64,000 nt of DNA from Toxoplasma gondii ME49 (lineage: Eukaryota; Apicomplexa; Conoidasida; Eucoccidiorida; Sarcocystidae): the NCBI RefSeq assembly GCF_000006565.2, contig NC_031480.1, positions 5,077,170 through 5,141,169 of the forward strand. Reading direction: 5' to 3'. The position numbers were made by a program, and so were the translations under genes. Below the pieces are notes generated by a model. The model ran no database searches, was not told the origin of the DNA, and was given only the letters and a program-made list of their open reading frames with translations. Each line of letters starts with the position of its first letter. The first letter of the stretch is position 1. Positions 37,575 through 51,000 of this stretch are shown piece by piece.

Positions 37575-38438
37575 TCATCTTGGGAGGCGGCCTCTGTTGC
37601 GAAGGCAGGTTTCTTCAGAAGACTTGGCGTGGTATTTCATCTGTTTGGCGTTATGTGAGTACCGCTGACAGCAAGCCAGAAAAAAAATCCCGACCCCGCT
37701 TTGCATCGACTGCCCTGTAGGCGTGTCACAGGTGACAACCTTGATGAGGCGAGTCCTTGCGGTTTCTAAATCCACTTCGTCTTCTGGATCCGTTGCGTAA
37801 CCTCTAGGGAGGCGCTCGGAACTTGGGAGTCGTTTGTCTATGGAGGAGATGCAGGACGCGTACGCTGGCAAGATGAAGAGTGGGCTTGGGAACTCTTGAA
37901 TTTTCGTGAGGGAATGAAGATGTATGGGAGTTTTCGGACTGCACATTCGGGTCCAAGAGGGATAGACACTTTCCAGTCTGTGAGGGTCTGCGTGCTTTGA
38001 TTTTTGACTTTCCAAACCCAAAGAGGTTAACTTCACAACCACGTACCCACCGCGCTTTCCCCAAATGAGTTTTTCGGAACGTGGCGAGGGACCCGCGTTT
38101 GGATCTTCGTCTCGCTCTTTATCCGCTGCTGTTGCATAGTCAATCAGCTCCTGATCCAGAGACTGTTTTTCGACACGCACCTCACTTGCCCCCCACCGGA
38201 TCCGCGGGTTCGCAAGTCTTTCAATCAAAGATTCAGGTGTACGTACACCCAGGGAATTCCAGCTTTCAACATGTTCAAGCAGCATCAAATTCGCTTTGCA
38301 GGTGAAAAGACTCGGTGGAGAATTCAGCGTGTTTCTTTTATTTGGGCCCCGAGAAGGTTCATGTGAAGAAGGCCGTTGGTTAAAGGGCCAATCTGTCCCA
38401 GGTCTGTCCAAAGGTTGGAGAGATTGCCGGAGTCTCAT
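37575..38438 (-). other. Unexplained 287-codon reading frame, possible exon or relic
   Basis: This is the longest frame in the intergenic region. From about residue 48 it has balanced, protein-like composition (S-L-I-E-R-L-A-N-P-R-I-R-W-G, K-R-G-G-Y-V-V-V-K-L), unlike the low-complexity shadow frames nearby. A possible acceptor (tgcaaag near 38,302) could mark the true exon start. No family was recognised. A vague resemblance to coccidian rhoptry pseudokinases is too weak to name it. It may be an exon of an uncharacterised gene or a decaying copy. Confidence 0.3.
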
Positions 38439-39012
38439 TTTCTGTGCTGTGCCGCAACGCCAAGCAGACCGTTTTCCATCCTGCCGGTCTCCCGGTGGCT
38501 CTGGACTAGTGCAGGCATCAGTGTCGAGCGCGAAAAGGTTTTTTTAGTGATATCACCGTTGCCACCCCATATTGATTTGTGTGTCTGCAAGTATTTCTCG
38601 TTTTGTGGTTGGGGACCACTGATTCTCCGGAAGCGTGCCAACTTAGTAACATGAGGCGTGCGTAACGACGGCCCGCGGAGACTCGGTTTTGTTTCATGCC
38701 CTCCAGTCGGCTTTTCCTTTCCCAAGGGATACTTCCTGGTCAAAGCAGCTTTTTGCCGCATCGTATGCTTGGTCCCATTTGTTTTCTGTGACTGTCTTTG
38801 GACCCGCATTCTGGGCACCTCGTTTTTTCGGATCGAGGCTAGCTTTCCGGTGTCCGCCTCTGAAAACTACCACGAATTGTTTTCTTACGCTTCCCGTCTG
38901 GACTTTGTGGAAGCATTATTCCTGCTTCGGCTTCGCATGCGGCGCTCCCGTTTCGAAGGAACTCGTCCCCTTCACTCCAAACACTCCCCTCAAAAATCTC
39001 TGCCTCGCCACA

Positions 39013-42000
39013 ATGATGGAGAACTCTTCAAGCTCGTCGCAGCCACCCTGCAAAGTGAGTCAGGCGGTGTCTCTCTTGAGTTTTCCGCAGCTCTCTTTGT
39101 CCACGAAACCGAAGCCGTCTCTTTTGACCTCTGACGCCGGCGCGTCGACTCTCGCTGACACCGGTCTTTTGCCGAATCGAGGAGACAAGCCAACGAAGCC
39201 TTCGCCCTCGACTTCCACCGGTGGGGCTTTGAGCTACAGAGCTGTGGCTGCTCGCGCAGTGTCTCAGCGACCGGCCGGACACCCAAGCAGCGACACGGAG
39301 ACGGATTGCCGCCGAGACAGCGAGCGAGCCTGTGAAGACGACAGAGTATGGTCAGCTTCCCCAGGAGACGCTGAGGTGAAGCCACAGAAGAAGCTTGCAA
39401 AGAGAGGCTTGCATCGAGGGACAAGCCCCCGCGACGAGGCGTTGTGTGCATCCGGCAGCGGCACTCCTAAGAACGAGGAAGGCTCTCGAGTTGCCCGTTC
39501 AGCTTCGCCGCTGCACGCAAGGAACAGCAAGGGCGAGGGCGGGAAAGCGGTTCTCTCGGCCGAGACTCAAACTGAGAAAGCGGCGGGCGGAAAGGGAGAA
39601 AAGAAGCCGAGTGTGAGGGGAGAGGGCGGCAGCCACGGGAAGCGGAAGCAAAGGAAGCCACTGGACTTGCGACTGGCGGCACCAGGTGCGTCTGACCTGC
39701 CGGTCTTCGACAAGGAAGGCGAGAAGGAGGCCCATCTCACGGTCATGCTCAGACCTGGGAACAGGAAGCGAAGGAGCTGCGTCGATGCTGTCTCCGGGTG
39801 TCTCCTGTTTTGGGGCGTGAGGTGTCCCTCCAAGTTCGCCGGTGCGAGCAACACGTGGTGCGCCGAGGGCGACAAATGTCTGGCCTGTCACACAGACGCC
39901 GAGTACTTTGGCCACCCTGCGGTCTACAAAACAGTTCTTTGTTCGAACTTGAAAAACAACTCAAGCAGGTCTTGCTGCTTCTCTGCAAACGCGGGTGGGA
40001 ACTCTGCGACGGGTGCGAGTCCACGGAAGCGCGGCAGCGAAGCCCTCCTCTCCTGCGGGCGGGTGCGGTGCTGTTGCTGGAAAGCGCACACGAAGGCCGA
40101 GTTGCGGACGGAACTCGCGAAGAAGTACACTCTTACGGGTCTTGGAAAGCTACCGTCTCCCCTAGCCCAACACCCTGGTCTCTCGGGGCTTGAACCAAAC
40201 GGCGCCGAGTGCTGTCGCGCACCAGGTGCGACTTCTGCGAAAGACTCGACTCGCGCAGACGCCTCCAGTTCTGTGTCTGGAGGAGGCCTCAGTCGACAGA
40301 CCCGCCGTGCCTCTCTGAGTTTCGCGGGCGGTGCGCTGCCCCGAGAAACTGGCGGTTGCTGTCTCTCGCAAGACCCGCGGGAGGGCTCGCGGAGTCTCTG
40401 CGGGTTCTCCGGAGCGAGCGAGAAGCCCCCGAAGAAGACCGAAGACAAACGCTCAGAGGAGTTCGCAGGTGCGGGGCTTAAATCGGTGGGAAACTCTGAA
40501 AAGACGAAAGATTCTGCAAAGGACTCTGGCTCCGGCGACGGGGCCTCGCGCTTTCACGCGCCCCCGGCTCTCTGGGCGTCGCCGAAGGGGCCCAAGGGCA
40601 CGTTTCGCGACGACGGCAAAACAGCAGCATGCGATGGAAACGGTGCATGCGACAGCAAGACTGGGGAGGAAGGCGAGAAGGTCGAGAGGGGGAGCGCCGC
40701 GTGTTCGTGGAGAGAGTGCACGCAATGGCGAGGCACAGGCGCGAAGGTTGCAGGAGACACGGGTGTTCCGCTGGCGCCAGTTGCTGGTGAGGAAAGTGGA
40801 AAGGGGAAAGCTACGGCGGGTGGAAGTTTCCACAATGCGGGAGTGCCGAGCGCCGACGGCATCGGACCTGCCAACGTCTTTCTGCCTGATGGGTCTCTCG
40901 ATTTAGACCTCTTCAAAGTCTTTCCTTGTCGACACCGCAACGTGCTCCACGAACGCAAGAGCTGTCCTTTCTACCACAACTACCGAGACAAGCGCAGGTA
41001 CGAACCTCGCAAACTCAGAAAAGAAGGACTTAGGGAGAGACGAGTAAGATTGCGAGCGCGTAGAGGGCACTGGAAGTTTGTGGCCAAGGGATGGGTCGGG
41101 CAGGATTAGCGATTTCGGTGGAAACAATCTAGTCTATACTTACACTGGAGGCAGAAACGAAGAGATCAGCGGTAGAAAACACTAGGGGAAAAGTGTGTTG
41201 GCGTTCTTCCTATCCGTCTGTGCCGAGAAGCAGGTGAAGGTCTGTTCGCGTCAGACGCGAGAGGCGGAAGCGAAGGAGACAAGGGCGAATGAGCGGAATA
41301 CGAGGGGAGGGATGAAGCAGGTGACGGTTGACCATGTGACAGATTCTCGTCAACGCCAGGAGAGGAAAAGCGAACAAATCAAGAAGTGATGTACTTAGTT
41401 ATGCTTTCCAAGCATTTCTCAAATCGAAAATGTCTTCCTTCTGAACCATTTGGAGAGGATCTTATATACAAAGCATGCAGAAGAAAAATATAACATGGCA
41501 GACGAGGTGGAGTCCCCTGTTCTTCTTCTGGGGAAGGTATTCATTGTTCTTGGGTTTCTTCTGAGGAAGAGAACTTCGCTTCGCGCATTCTTCTCGTTTT
41601 CGTTTTCTCAGGGCCCCCGTGACCTACCAGGCAGAGCAGTGCGAGGAACAATTCGACCTCGACACCGCGACGATCCAGTGCAGCAAAGGAGACAAGTAAG
41701 CCCGAGATACTTAATGTCTTCAATATAACCGTAATATATATAACATCTATGCAGTATCTCTATGATGCATGCAAGTGGTGTACTCTATTCAAAAGATGTA
41801 TGGTGTCTACCAAGTATACGCAATGCAGAAAAATGTAAGTATGATGCATATACATCTGTATACCCATATACGGCATCTTTAATTTATAAAGTACACACAA
41901 CATACATGTACAGTAGAGACTCTTCGTGTCGTATTTCCATTGCTTGGAACTTGTGTACGATTTCGAAAAAACAGCCTCGAGCGTTTTTGGTCTGCGGTCC

Positions 42001-45000
42001 ATGAAAGAAGGCCTACATCCCAGTGCTGTCGGTAGGCTTCCGATTAAATCTTCAGAAGTGCAGCGTCTGGACCGTGTGTGTGCTTCGCTTCGCAGTTGCG
42101 AGAGGTGTCACAACCGCCACGAGTTGCTGTACCACCCGAACATTTACAAACAGCGCTTTTGCTCGAATTTCTCGCAAACCGACAAGGGCGGTTCGACGAC
42201 ATGCGCGCGCGGCGTGTTTTGTGCCTTTGCGCACTCTCGCGCCGAAATTCGCGCCACGCTGTTCACGGAGCAAGAAGAGAAGGAACCGGATTGCCAGTTC
42301 TTCGTCGCAAAATTCAAGACCGTCTGGTGCCCGTACGGCTCACAACACGACTGGCACACTTGCGTCTACGCGCACACTTACCAGGACTGCCGCCGCGCTC
42401 CTGCCATCGGTGAGCAGACAGACAGAAGAATCAGACAATGTGGAACAGGGGTGTGTCAAAAATGTCGATCTGCAGAGGAAGGTCTCCACTCTTTGGTCGG
42501 GTCTCTGTCTGAACCAATACTTTGAAAGGCAATGACGGCATGCTTATTCTCGTTTGACCTCGTGTTGCCTTGAAACATCTCGCAGTAACAGTGTTTTCTC
42601 GTCGAAACGTGTGTGTCAGGTGCGACGTTCGAACTGCTCGAGAAAGACGAAACGCGTGAAAACGCTTTCTGCCTCAGTTTCTTGTCTTGCCCAATCGGAG
42701 CTTTGCGAAGGAGAACTGGGAAGAACAGCGTTCTGGGGGGGGGGGTACCATCGCCACGAAAAGCTCTGCTGTCTACGTGTTTCGCAGGTTACGGCTCCGA
42801 ACCGTGCCCCTCGTGGTCGAAAGATCTTCACTCTGCGGACTACGATCGACGTTGTCCACACGGGTGAGTGGCTCTGGGGACAGTTTTTCATGGAGACAAA
42901 AAGCGAATTTCAAATGCCGCACGTGTCGATCGATCTGAATGTGCATATCTTCAGTTCCCGACGTATCTATCTGCACATCCATATATATCTCTGTGTCGCT
43001 AAAGCGATGTGTCTATCTATCTATAGAGAGATATAGACATCTACTTGTACATCTATCTGCACCTCTCCCTATGTGAGGGTGTGTGTAGGTGTATAGTCAT
43101 CTCCATACATGGTTTGTATGCGTCTGCCGTGCTCGGAGTCGAGTCTAAGTGTAGAGATATCGAGGGTCTTGTTCGCTTGTGGTTTTTTTCTTTTTCAGAG
43201 CGCGCTGCAGCTTTTCACATGGCAGCAAGGAACAGCTGTATCACCCCTCCTACTACAAAACGATGCCGTGCATGGACTACCGACCCCAGAGTGGAGACGC
43301 GAATGGCAAATCGGGTGAAAAAGGCCGCTCGTTTCGCCACGGCGGATCCGGCTCTTCTGGAGGCTGCCCTCGAGGTTTCCTTTGCGCGTTTTACCACGAA
43401 GTCACCGAACGCAGACTACCCGTGCCCCCCTGCTCGACTCCGGGCTGGACATTCTCCTACTCCATGCCCCTGCCCCTGTCGCAACTCAAACTCCTACAGC
43501 CGCTCTTCCTGGAACCCCCATTGTTCAATCTCGACGACTTTGAGGCTTTTGGCCATCACAGGCAAGTCCTTGACATTTATCTCAGAATTTGTGTCGCAGT
43601 GTATCTTTTCTCTACGCATGTAATCATGGGATTGTTCACCCAGGATCTGCGTCGATTTATGGACATGCCTGCCTGTGCGAAGAATCCACTGTCTACGTTT
43701 ATATACAAATATATAATCTTTGTAGTTGTAGGTGTTTGCATATGCGCGTATGTGCGGTATATACACGCCCATCTAGTTCCTAGGACACTGAATGTGCCGC
43801 CAGTCATGGGATCCAGAAAACCAAGCTCTTTTTGTTTGCTGTAATTGACCATCCCACTGAGCTGCTTTAATGCAGCTAGCAGTGGTGGATGTCAATCTCT
43901 GGAGCCAATCCAGCATCTGTCCGTATATGTAGATGCATATATTTGTCCATGTCTACAGATACGTATATGAATTTACTTATGTATATATTGTACATGTGTA
44001 GGACGCTTTCAAGATGCAGAATTGTTTGTGAACGTGGCATCTGTCGAGAGAATGTCTTCACGACGCATGCGCCGCTGTGACCCTCGCGTCTTTCGTGTTT
44101 CTCGCCTTTGCAACTTGGTGACTTGCTACCGCTGCAGCCACTGCCGTGTGTCTGGGCATGCGCGTTTCACAGTTTAGTTTGCTTCTGTCTCTGAACCGCT
44201 TCGTTGCTCGCCTGTGTCTCCGTGTCTCTCCCTCCAGTCGACTGACTGCAGCTTCGCGGCGTGCGGGCGCCGGGAACGGCTCCGAGGGTCCGTTGGTGTC
44301 GGCGAGCCGCGCCATCGCGTTTGCCTCTCCCAGCGAGCACCAGAATTCGAGTCGGCTTCACCGGACGGGCGGAGTCTCCTTGGGGCTCGTCTCCTCTGGC
44401 GCCTTTTCGAACTTCTCCGTCAGTGGGCCTTTATGCGCAAACCCCCCGGGATCGTCGCCCAAGGCCCTCGCACTCGCCAAGGGCGGGACTGCGCCCCACT
44501 CAGCTGGCTCTGCGAAGCCGTCCGCCATGGGCCGCCGTCGCTCTTCGTTCTCCTCCTACTCCACATCCTACGGGGCCTCCTTTGCTGCGCCCGCCTTCGC
44601 ACCGCCCTACTCCGCAGGTGTGCAGGGCCAGGGGCTCGAGGCGGCGGCGCTAGGGCCCCTAGAGGCGGGCCTGGGGCCCGAAGGGGTGTGTGGGGCTTTC
44701 GACGGCAGAGAGGATTTACATGCGTTGGCTCCTCAGTTGGAGTCGCGACGGCGCATCGGCCCCTGTTGGTCGGCGGGCCTGGCGGAGGCTCGCGAACCGG
44801 TTCTCCAGAAGAAGGACCCGGCGCGCCGGCTCTCTCAGGGGTCTGTGCAGGACAGTTTGTGTGGCGCGGCGGTGCATGCGGCGAGTGTGGGGTCTGGATC
44901 GGTCGCAGCACTCCGAGAAGGGAACGACGAGAGACGAGAAGACTTGCACAGCTGGAGTGAACCGACATCGTGCTTTCCGACCTCCTTCGAACCCGCGAGC

Positions 45001-48000
45001 GGCCTCCTCGCCCCGCCGAAACGCGAACAACGCCAAGAGCACCTGCTTCTGCAAGTCGCCGCTATGCTGCTGAACGGCGCCTCTCAGGGTGAGACAGAGA
45101 CCTTCGTGGCTGTCGCTCCAGAAGCGGAAGAAGACCCAGAGGGCGAGGAGCTTGGACACACTTTCTCGGTGGAGAACGCCGAGGCTCCATTCCTTGTGGC
45201 ACAGAGCGAGTTCTTGGCGGACCTCGCTCTGGGGAACCCCGCAGGCTTCTCAGAGCCGAGTGCCGCGCCCGAGGAAGACGGGAAGGCCGTCGCAGAGTAT
45301 GCACCTGCTCTCTTCACTCCCCATGGTGGAGACGAGAGGGTAGGAGCCAAGGGATCGCTGGCCGGGCCCAGAGACACTCTCGCGCTCGGGACCTTCCTGC
45401 CCGCCTTCCCCGGAGACCCCGTGGCATCCGGGCTCTCCAAGGAAGCAGTTGAGGCGAGAGCTAACGACAAGGCGCTTGCGTTCTCGGGAGTCGTATCCAG
45501 AGGGACCAGCGAGAGAAGTTTGCGAGGCTCAACCGCGAAAAATGCGTCTCTACATGCGCTTGCCGTGGAGCGGCGAGAGTGCCATAAGACCTTCGATTCA
45601 AGTGCCCTTCTTCTTCCGTTCGCCGCGGGGACATTATCTTCTTCTTCTCCGCCTTGTGTCTCGTCTGGTGGGTTCTCTGTGGAGACTCCAGACTCATTGG
45701 GCGAGGCGGGGATGCCCGGAGGAAAGGCGACGCGCGTGGCGAGGCGTCTGGAGAGAGATGAGACAGAAGTTTGGAGCACCAGCACGGAAGGCGGCAGAGG
45801 CCCGAAGGGCGGACCGACCCCATCGCAGGGCGATCTGTGGTCGTCACCCTCACTGGAGACTCTCGCCTCCCGAGGAGACGGCGAAGAAAATGCCTGTGGG
45901 GTTTTGGGGGCGAGACCCGTTGAAAAGGGCGCCTTCCCCGCGACTCACGGCCGAAGGTTCATGCGTCTCTTTGACAACGGAAACGTTTGGGGTCCCTCAA
46001 CGCGCGCTCACGTTTCAGAAGCCGACGCGCAGTTGTTCGCGCCTCTGTCCTTCTCCGCACCGCTGTCCTCTTCGCCTCCGGGCATCTTCGCGCCCGACGG
46101 CATGGAGTCGAAGACCCACAGGCAGGGGCGCTCCGCGCCTCACAACCTGGAGATCTCGATTCTTCAGTCTGCGCCAGCGCCGAAAAAAGAAAGCGTGTGG
46201 GGCGGCGAGGAAGAGGGCGACGTTTTCGGTCCACCTGCCTTCCCCGGATCCTCGCCGTGTGAGGGCAGGCCCGCGGCGCCCAGCGCCAGCTCCTCTTCGC
46301 TTGCTGTCTTTTGTCCGGCGAGCCGGCAGAGCTCAGAAGACTCAACTCGACGCTCGTCTGGAGGCTTCCGAGGGCGTGGCGGGTCTGGTGAAGGTCCCGT
46401 CTGTCCCTTGAGCGTATCGAATCTGTGGGGCGCTCAGTGGCGCCCCGTGGAAGCTGAGACTGCGGGACCGTCTCAGTGGGGCCCTCTCGCCTCCTCGGCG
46501 CCGCCTGGACTCCTGAGGACGGCGGCCAGGGGCCAGAAAGGCGTGAGCGGAGACGCAAACGAGGCCTCTCCTTGCTCTTACTCTAGCGCTTCGTCCTCTC
46601 ACCTTTGCGGAGGCGACGACGAGCGCAAACAACACTCGTCGTCTGCCGTTGTGACTGTAGGAGGCGCGTCGTTGGGGCGCCGTGAATCGTCGAGCTCGAG
46701 CGACATCCGAGGGAAGAAAGAGGAATTGCGCGGAATTCCGACAGCTGCCGTCACGGCCGTCGAGACTGCTGCGGCGGCTCTGTGGGGCGCATTCGAGGAA
46801 GACGAAGACGAGCGAAGGAGAGACTCTTCTGGCTCTCCCGTCGCTCTCTCCACGCAGAAGGCCGCAGGAAACGAAAGATTGTCGATCGACAGAAAGCAGT
46901 CGTTTCTCGAAGAGGCTATGAGTGCGCTGTGGAAGATGAAGAGCCGAGAACACACGGAGCAGGGCGACGACCAGGGAGTCGACGCCGAGCCCCTGGTCGC
47001 GAAGCCCGCTCACGGAGACAAAACGGAGAATCGGCACGGTCAAGTGAGGGGAGAGACGCGGCGCCACATGCGGACGCCGCATGCGCACCGCCCCGTGGTT
47101 CTCGCGGTGTGTGCACAAGACGAAGACACGCAGGTAGCCTACCTGAAGTCCCTTCTATGTCTCCGGGCCTGGAGCAACGTGATTTTGTACGTCTCGTTAC
47201 GCCGCGAACAAACAAGAAACCCAGAGATCTCGGACTCGGCCCTTCTTCAGACACTCGCTGCCCTCAGCAAGGAGACAGTGCGCTACCATGTCTCTCACCT
47301 TTGCGAGGAAGAACTCTCTGCGGAGGAACTCGACGCTTTTTTGGCGACGGAGACTGAGGACAGGCGCCGACTCCTGATCGTTTACGGAAAGCGAGACTCC
47401 TGGGAGGTCGAGAAAGACGGCAGCCGCCGATCGCCGGTTACGGGGCGCGACACGGAACTTTCTCTGTCTTCTGAGAACTCTCGTTCCCTCTTTTCGCTCC
47501 TTCGCCTCCGGAGAAAGACAGACAATGCGGGGAACGGCGGCGCACTCAAATCGCTCGCAGTCATTGGGCTTCACAGCGCCCCTGCAGAATTCTGGCGCGT
47601 GTGTCATGAAGCAGAAGCGAAGGTCGCTATTCTTGGCAACCAGAAGAATCTCGGTCGAAAAGACGAGACCGAAGAGACGTCTTGTTCTCAGCTCCTTCCC
47701 GCAGCTTCACACCCTAAACGATCGCCAACAGGCTCTTCGCAACCTATCGGGGCCGTAGTTTCGGCGCAGGTGATGGAGAAAGATGCGCAGACATTCGAGG
47801 ACAGCTCGGCTGTTTCTACGCTTGCGGACTCGCCGTCAATCGTCATTCATTTGGTCGTTTCGCCGGCCCCCCTGACCCTCGTTTCGAGCGAAGGGCAAGC
47901 CGAGGGCGGAGCCCGAAATCCTTCTGTGGGGTCCAGGAAGGTCTGCCTGCTTCCCGCCACGTCTCTACCGCTCTGGTCGTGCCTGTTTGCCTCTCCACCT

Positions 48001-51000
48001 TCTGTTTTGTCACTCTCTCGCGACGCAGAAACGTCTGCGGAGCCGCCGAATCGCTCGTTCTCCTGTGCGGGTTTTTTCCCGGAGACAAAAAGCGAGAAAC
48101 CGAGCTTCGAGGCCGGCGCAGAGTCCCCCACTAGTCGCAGCGTAGGCGAGGACTTGACGGCGGTGACAGCTGCAGGGAGTGTGGATTCACCTGTCTCGGC
48201 GTCGCCTTCTGTCTGTTCGCTTCCTTCAGTCTCCGAAATTCGTTCACTCTCGCCCGCCCTGCGTCCCCTCAACCCCGAGAGGTCTGCGCCACACAGCCAC
48301 GCTCCCCACCTGTCTCTTCCTGCAGGCTCCGGTCTCTCGGCGTCCGCGGCGGCGACGGGCGTTTCCACGATCCCGGCCGCGGGGACACCTCCGTTGTGGG
48401 GCGGGAGTTCTCTGCCCGGAAAGCGCCCCGTCCGTGGTGACGAGAGAAGCGTCTCCGCAGAAACCGCAGTGACCATGGCGACAGCCGCCTCGTCGACTGC
48501 GCTGACGGACGATCGCGCCGAAGACAGCAGAGACTGCGGGGAAAAGGAGACCCGGAAGTCAGGGGAGAAGGAGATAGAAGCCAAGAAGGCAGGACGCACG
48601 AACCAGGCTACGCATGCGCCACAGGGTGCGAAAGAATGGAGGCAAGGGGTAGAAGGAGCAGATGATTATCAGGAGCCAGAGGTGCAGAACCTATTTGAGA
48701 GAGAACTCCTTGGGGAATTGCTCCTGCGAGAAATGCGCGTTGTTGGCAAAACGCTAAGAAGAGAAGGCTTGAACGGAGGACAACCCGAAAAGGTGGTTTT
48801 CTGTTGGGCGCCATTGGAAGAACAATCCCGCAAGAAAAAGACAGGCTGCGAGCGTCCTCGCTCCGGAGATGTCATAAACCCCCTAAGTCGACAACGGAAA
48901 GACGCAGGTGCGCATGGCCTTGATTCTCATATGTCAAATGGAACTCCTAAGACTCAGTTCTTCGTAGTCTGCTGTCTTTATCATTGTGACGGGTCTTGAA
49001 TAAAGTAAAACTAGTATCGCATGATACTCAGATCCAGTATTCTTAGCGCCTCCGTTTCACACGAGACGTATGACGTGCTCATCAATGCTTCCTTCCCTGT
49101 ATAGAAAGTGTGCGTATCTAGGTGATGAGTAAAAACAAAGACCTAGGTGGACTTTGCAAATGGGTATGCTTTGGAATCTAGGTTTCACACCCGCGTAAAC
49201 CTGCATGCATGGCAGCGAAACCCCTTGTTTTCATGTGAGACCCCTGCGTCACTCGCTCGCAGAGAATGGCTGTTCCTCAACACATGAAGACATTTTCTTC
49301 GTGGAGGCCTCCGATTGCTCTCTTTTCCTGATTTCAGCCGTTTGTTCTTCTCCATCTGTGCACCTATGCTTTTTTCTTTTACAGCCTCGGCTTCTCTAAA
49401 AGCCGGACCGAAGCCCGAGGCGACTCGATCTGGCGTGTCTTCTCTGGGTGTCTCCGAGAGTTCGCGGATTCCCACTTCCTCGCTTTCCCCTGCATGCGAC
49501 TTGTGTTCATCTCTCCGAGTACTCGCCCAGGACCTGCTTCCTACAGCGGACCGTCTACAGCGTCTGCTGTTTCTCGTCGCCGAGCGAGGCACGTCCCGCC
49601 CTCACAGGCATCTCTTCAGCCGCTTGTCTGTGTGCGGCCAAGACTCTGTGTTCTTCCTTCCTTCGGGCGACAAGAACGGAGGGGTCAGAGTTCGGCAGCA
49701 TTCGAATGGTTCTTCCGCCACCGTGGCCGTCCGCGTGAACAAGTCGCCTGCAGCTCCACTTGAGGCGAGGGTGAGATCTTCCCTCTCGGGTTCGCTGTCT
49801 TTTCTGAGTCTCTCGAGAGAAACGAGGTACCTCACTTTGACTCAGCTCGTGCGAGGCTGCCCAGCGGCACACCAGTTAGATCTCTCGCGTTGTTCTCCCT
49901 TCGGCGATTGGATTTCCTTAGAGAAAGAGTTCGTCGTTCGCCCCATGCTGCTCAGAGTCTCACACGCAGTTACAACGAGACAGAATGAAGCAGATGATCA
50001 GACAGAACGTCCGCAACAAGCAAATCCAGAGAGGAAGGGAGACGCGGTTTCTGGTTTGTGGTGCGCGCTGTGTGGCGAGACGCTCGAAAGAAGCGGAAAC
50101 TGCAATACGGATCAAGAGACAGCGATCGCAGGAGTCCCGGATACACGAGGCGCGGAACGCGAAGTTTGCTGCTTTGTTAGGTGCGGATACACGCCAGAAG
50201 AGAAGACACGAGAGCTGGACTGTCCCCACCTGTTCCATCGCTTTTGTCTCGACGCGTTTTTGGCGGGGCCTGAGTATACGCGAACAGGTGGAAGGTGCTT
50301 CTGTCACGCCTTCGTCCACCGGCCTGCGCTCCGCTCAACCCCCACACGTGGCGAGTCCGGAGAGGGCCAGACACACGTAGGGATCGCAGCCCAACGCCGA
50401 TGGACTTCTTTCCTTTCAGAGTCTGCGGCATCCCCTGAGGAGAGCCAGAAGGCGGACCATGGCACTTCTCTGCGGTTCCCGCCGGCTTCAAGAGACAATG
50501 AAAGTACCGTCTTGCGTCGCACAGACGAGTCTTCGGAGCGCGATCCGGAGCTGAGTGTGTCGCATGCGGTAGGAGAGCAGAAAGATACCTTCAATTCGTT
50601 CTTCTCTTTCACGAGAGCCGCCTCGCCTTCCGGCGCCTCCTTCCGTCAAGCAGCAGTACTATGCGAAGGGAGCGAAGAGGACGCTGCCACTGTAGCTTCC
50701 GCCTCTCCGCAGACGTCTTTTCTGTGTCCAAGCCGGGGCGTACGGTCGTCGGTTGGAAGAGCGCAATACTGCACTTCACTCGCGACGCCGCCACGGCTCC
50801 CCGAGCTTCTTCGCGAGGTCCTTCTGGGGCTCGCTGAGGCGCAGGACCTGCATATGCGTGTGGCCTTGCACGAGGCAACCAAAGAGGCATTTTCCGAGAA
50901 GGCCGCACCCGAAAGCAGGGAAATCGGAGACGCGAAAGAGCAGGGTGACGCTTCGTTGCCTCGTTTCGGCGTTTCGCCCTCGGACATCTGGGTAGCGACC

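Noticed and set aside
37800..38300. Rhoptry kinase (ROP) family assignment for the 37,575-38,438 frame
   Set aside because: Only a faint likeness in hydrophobic spacing; no glycine loop, lysine strand or catalytic-loop motif could be placed.
41755..41834. Possible small exon with a GTAAGT donor between CCCH exons 2 and 3
   Set aside because: Joining it forces a TAA at the acceptor 42,056 and breaks the finger pattern. Joining 41,695 directly to 42,096 keeps phase and gives a proper C-x-x-C-H-N-R-H-E motif.
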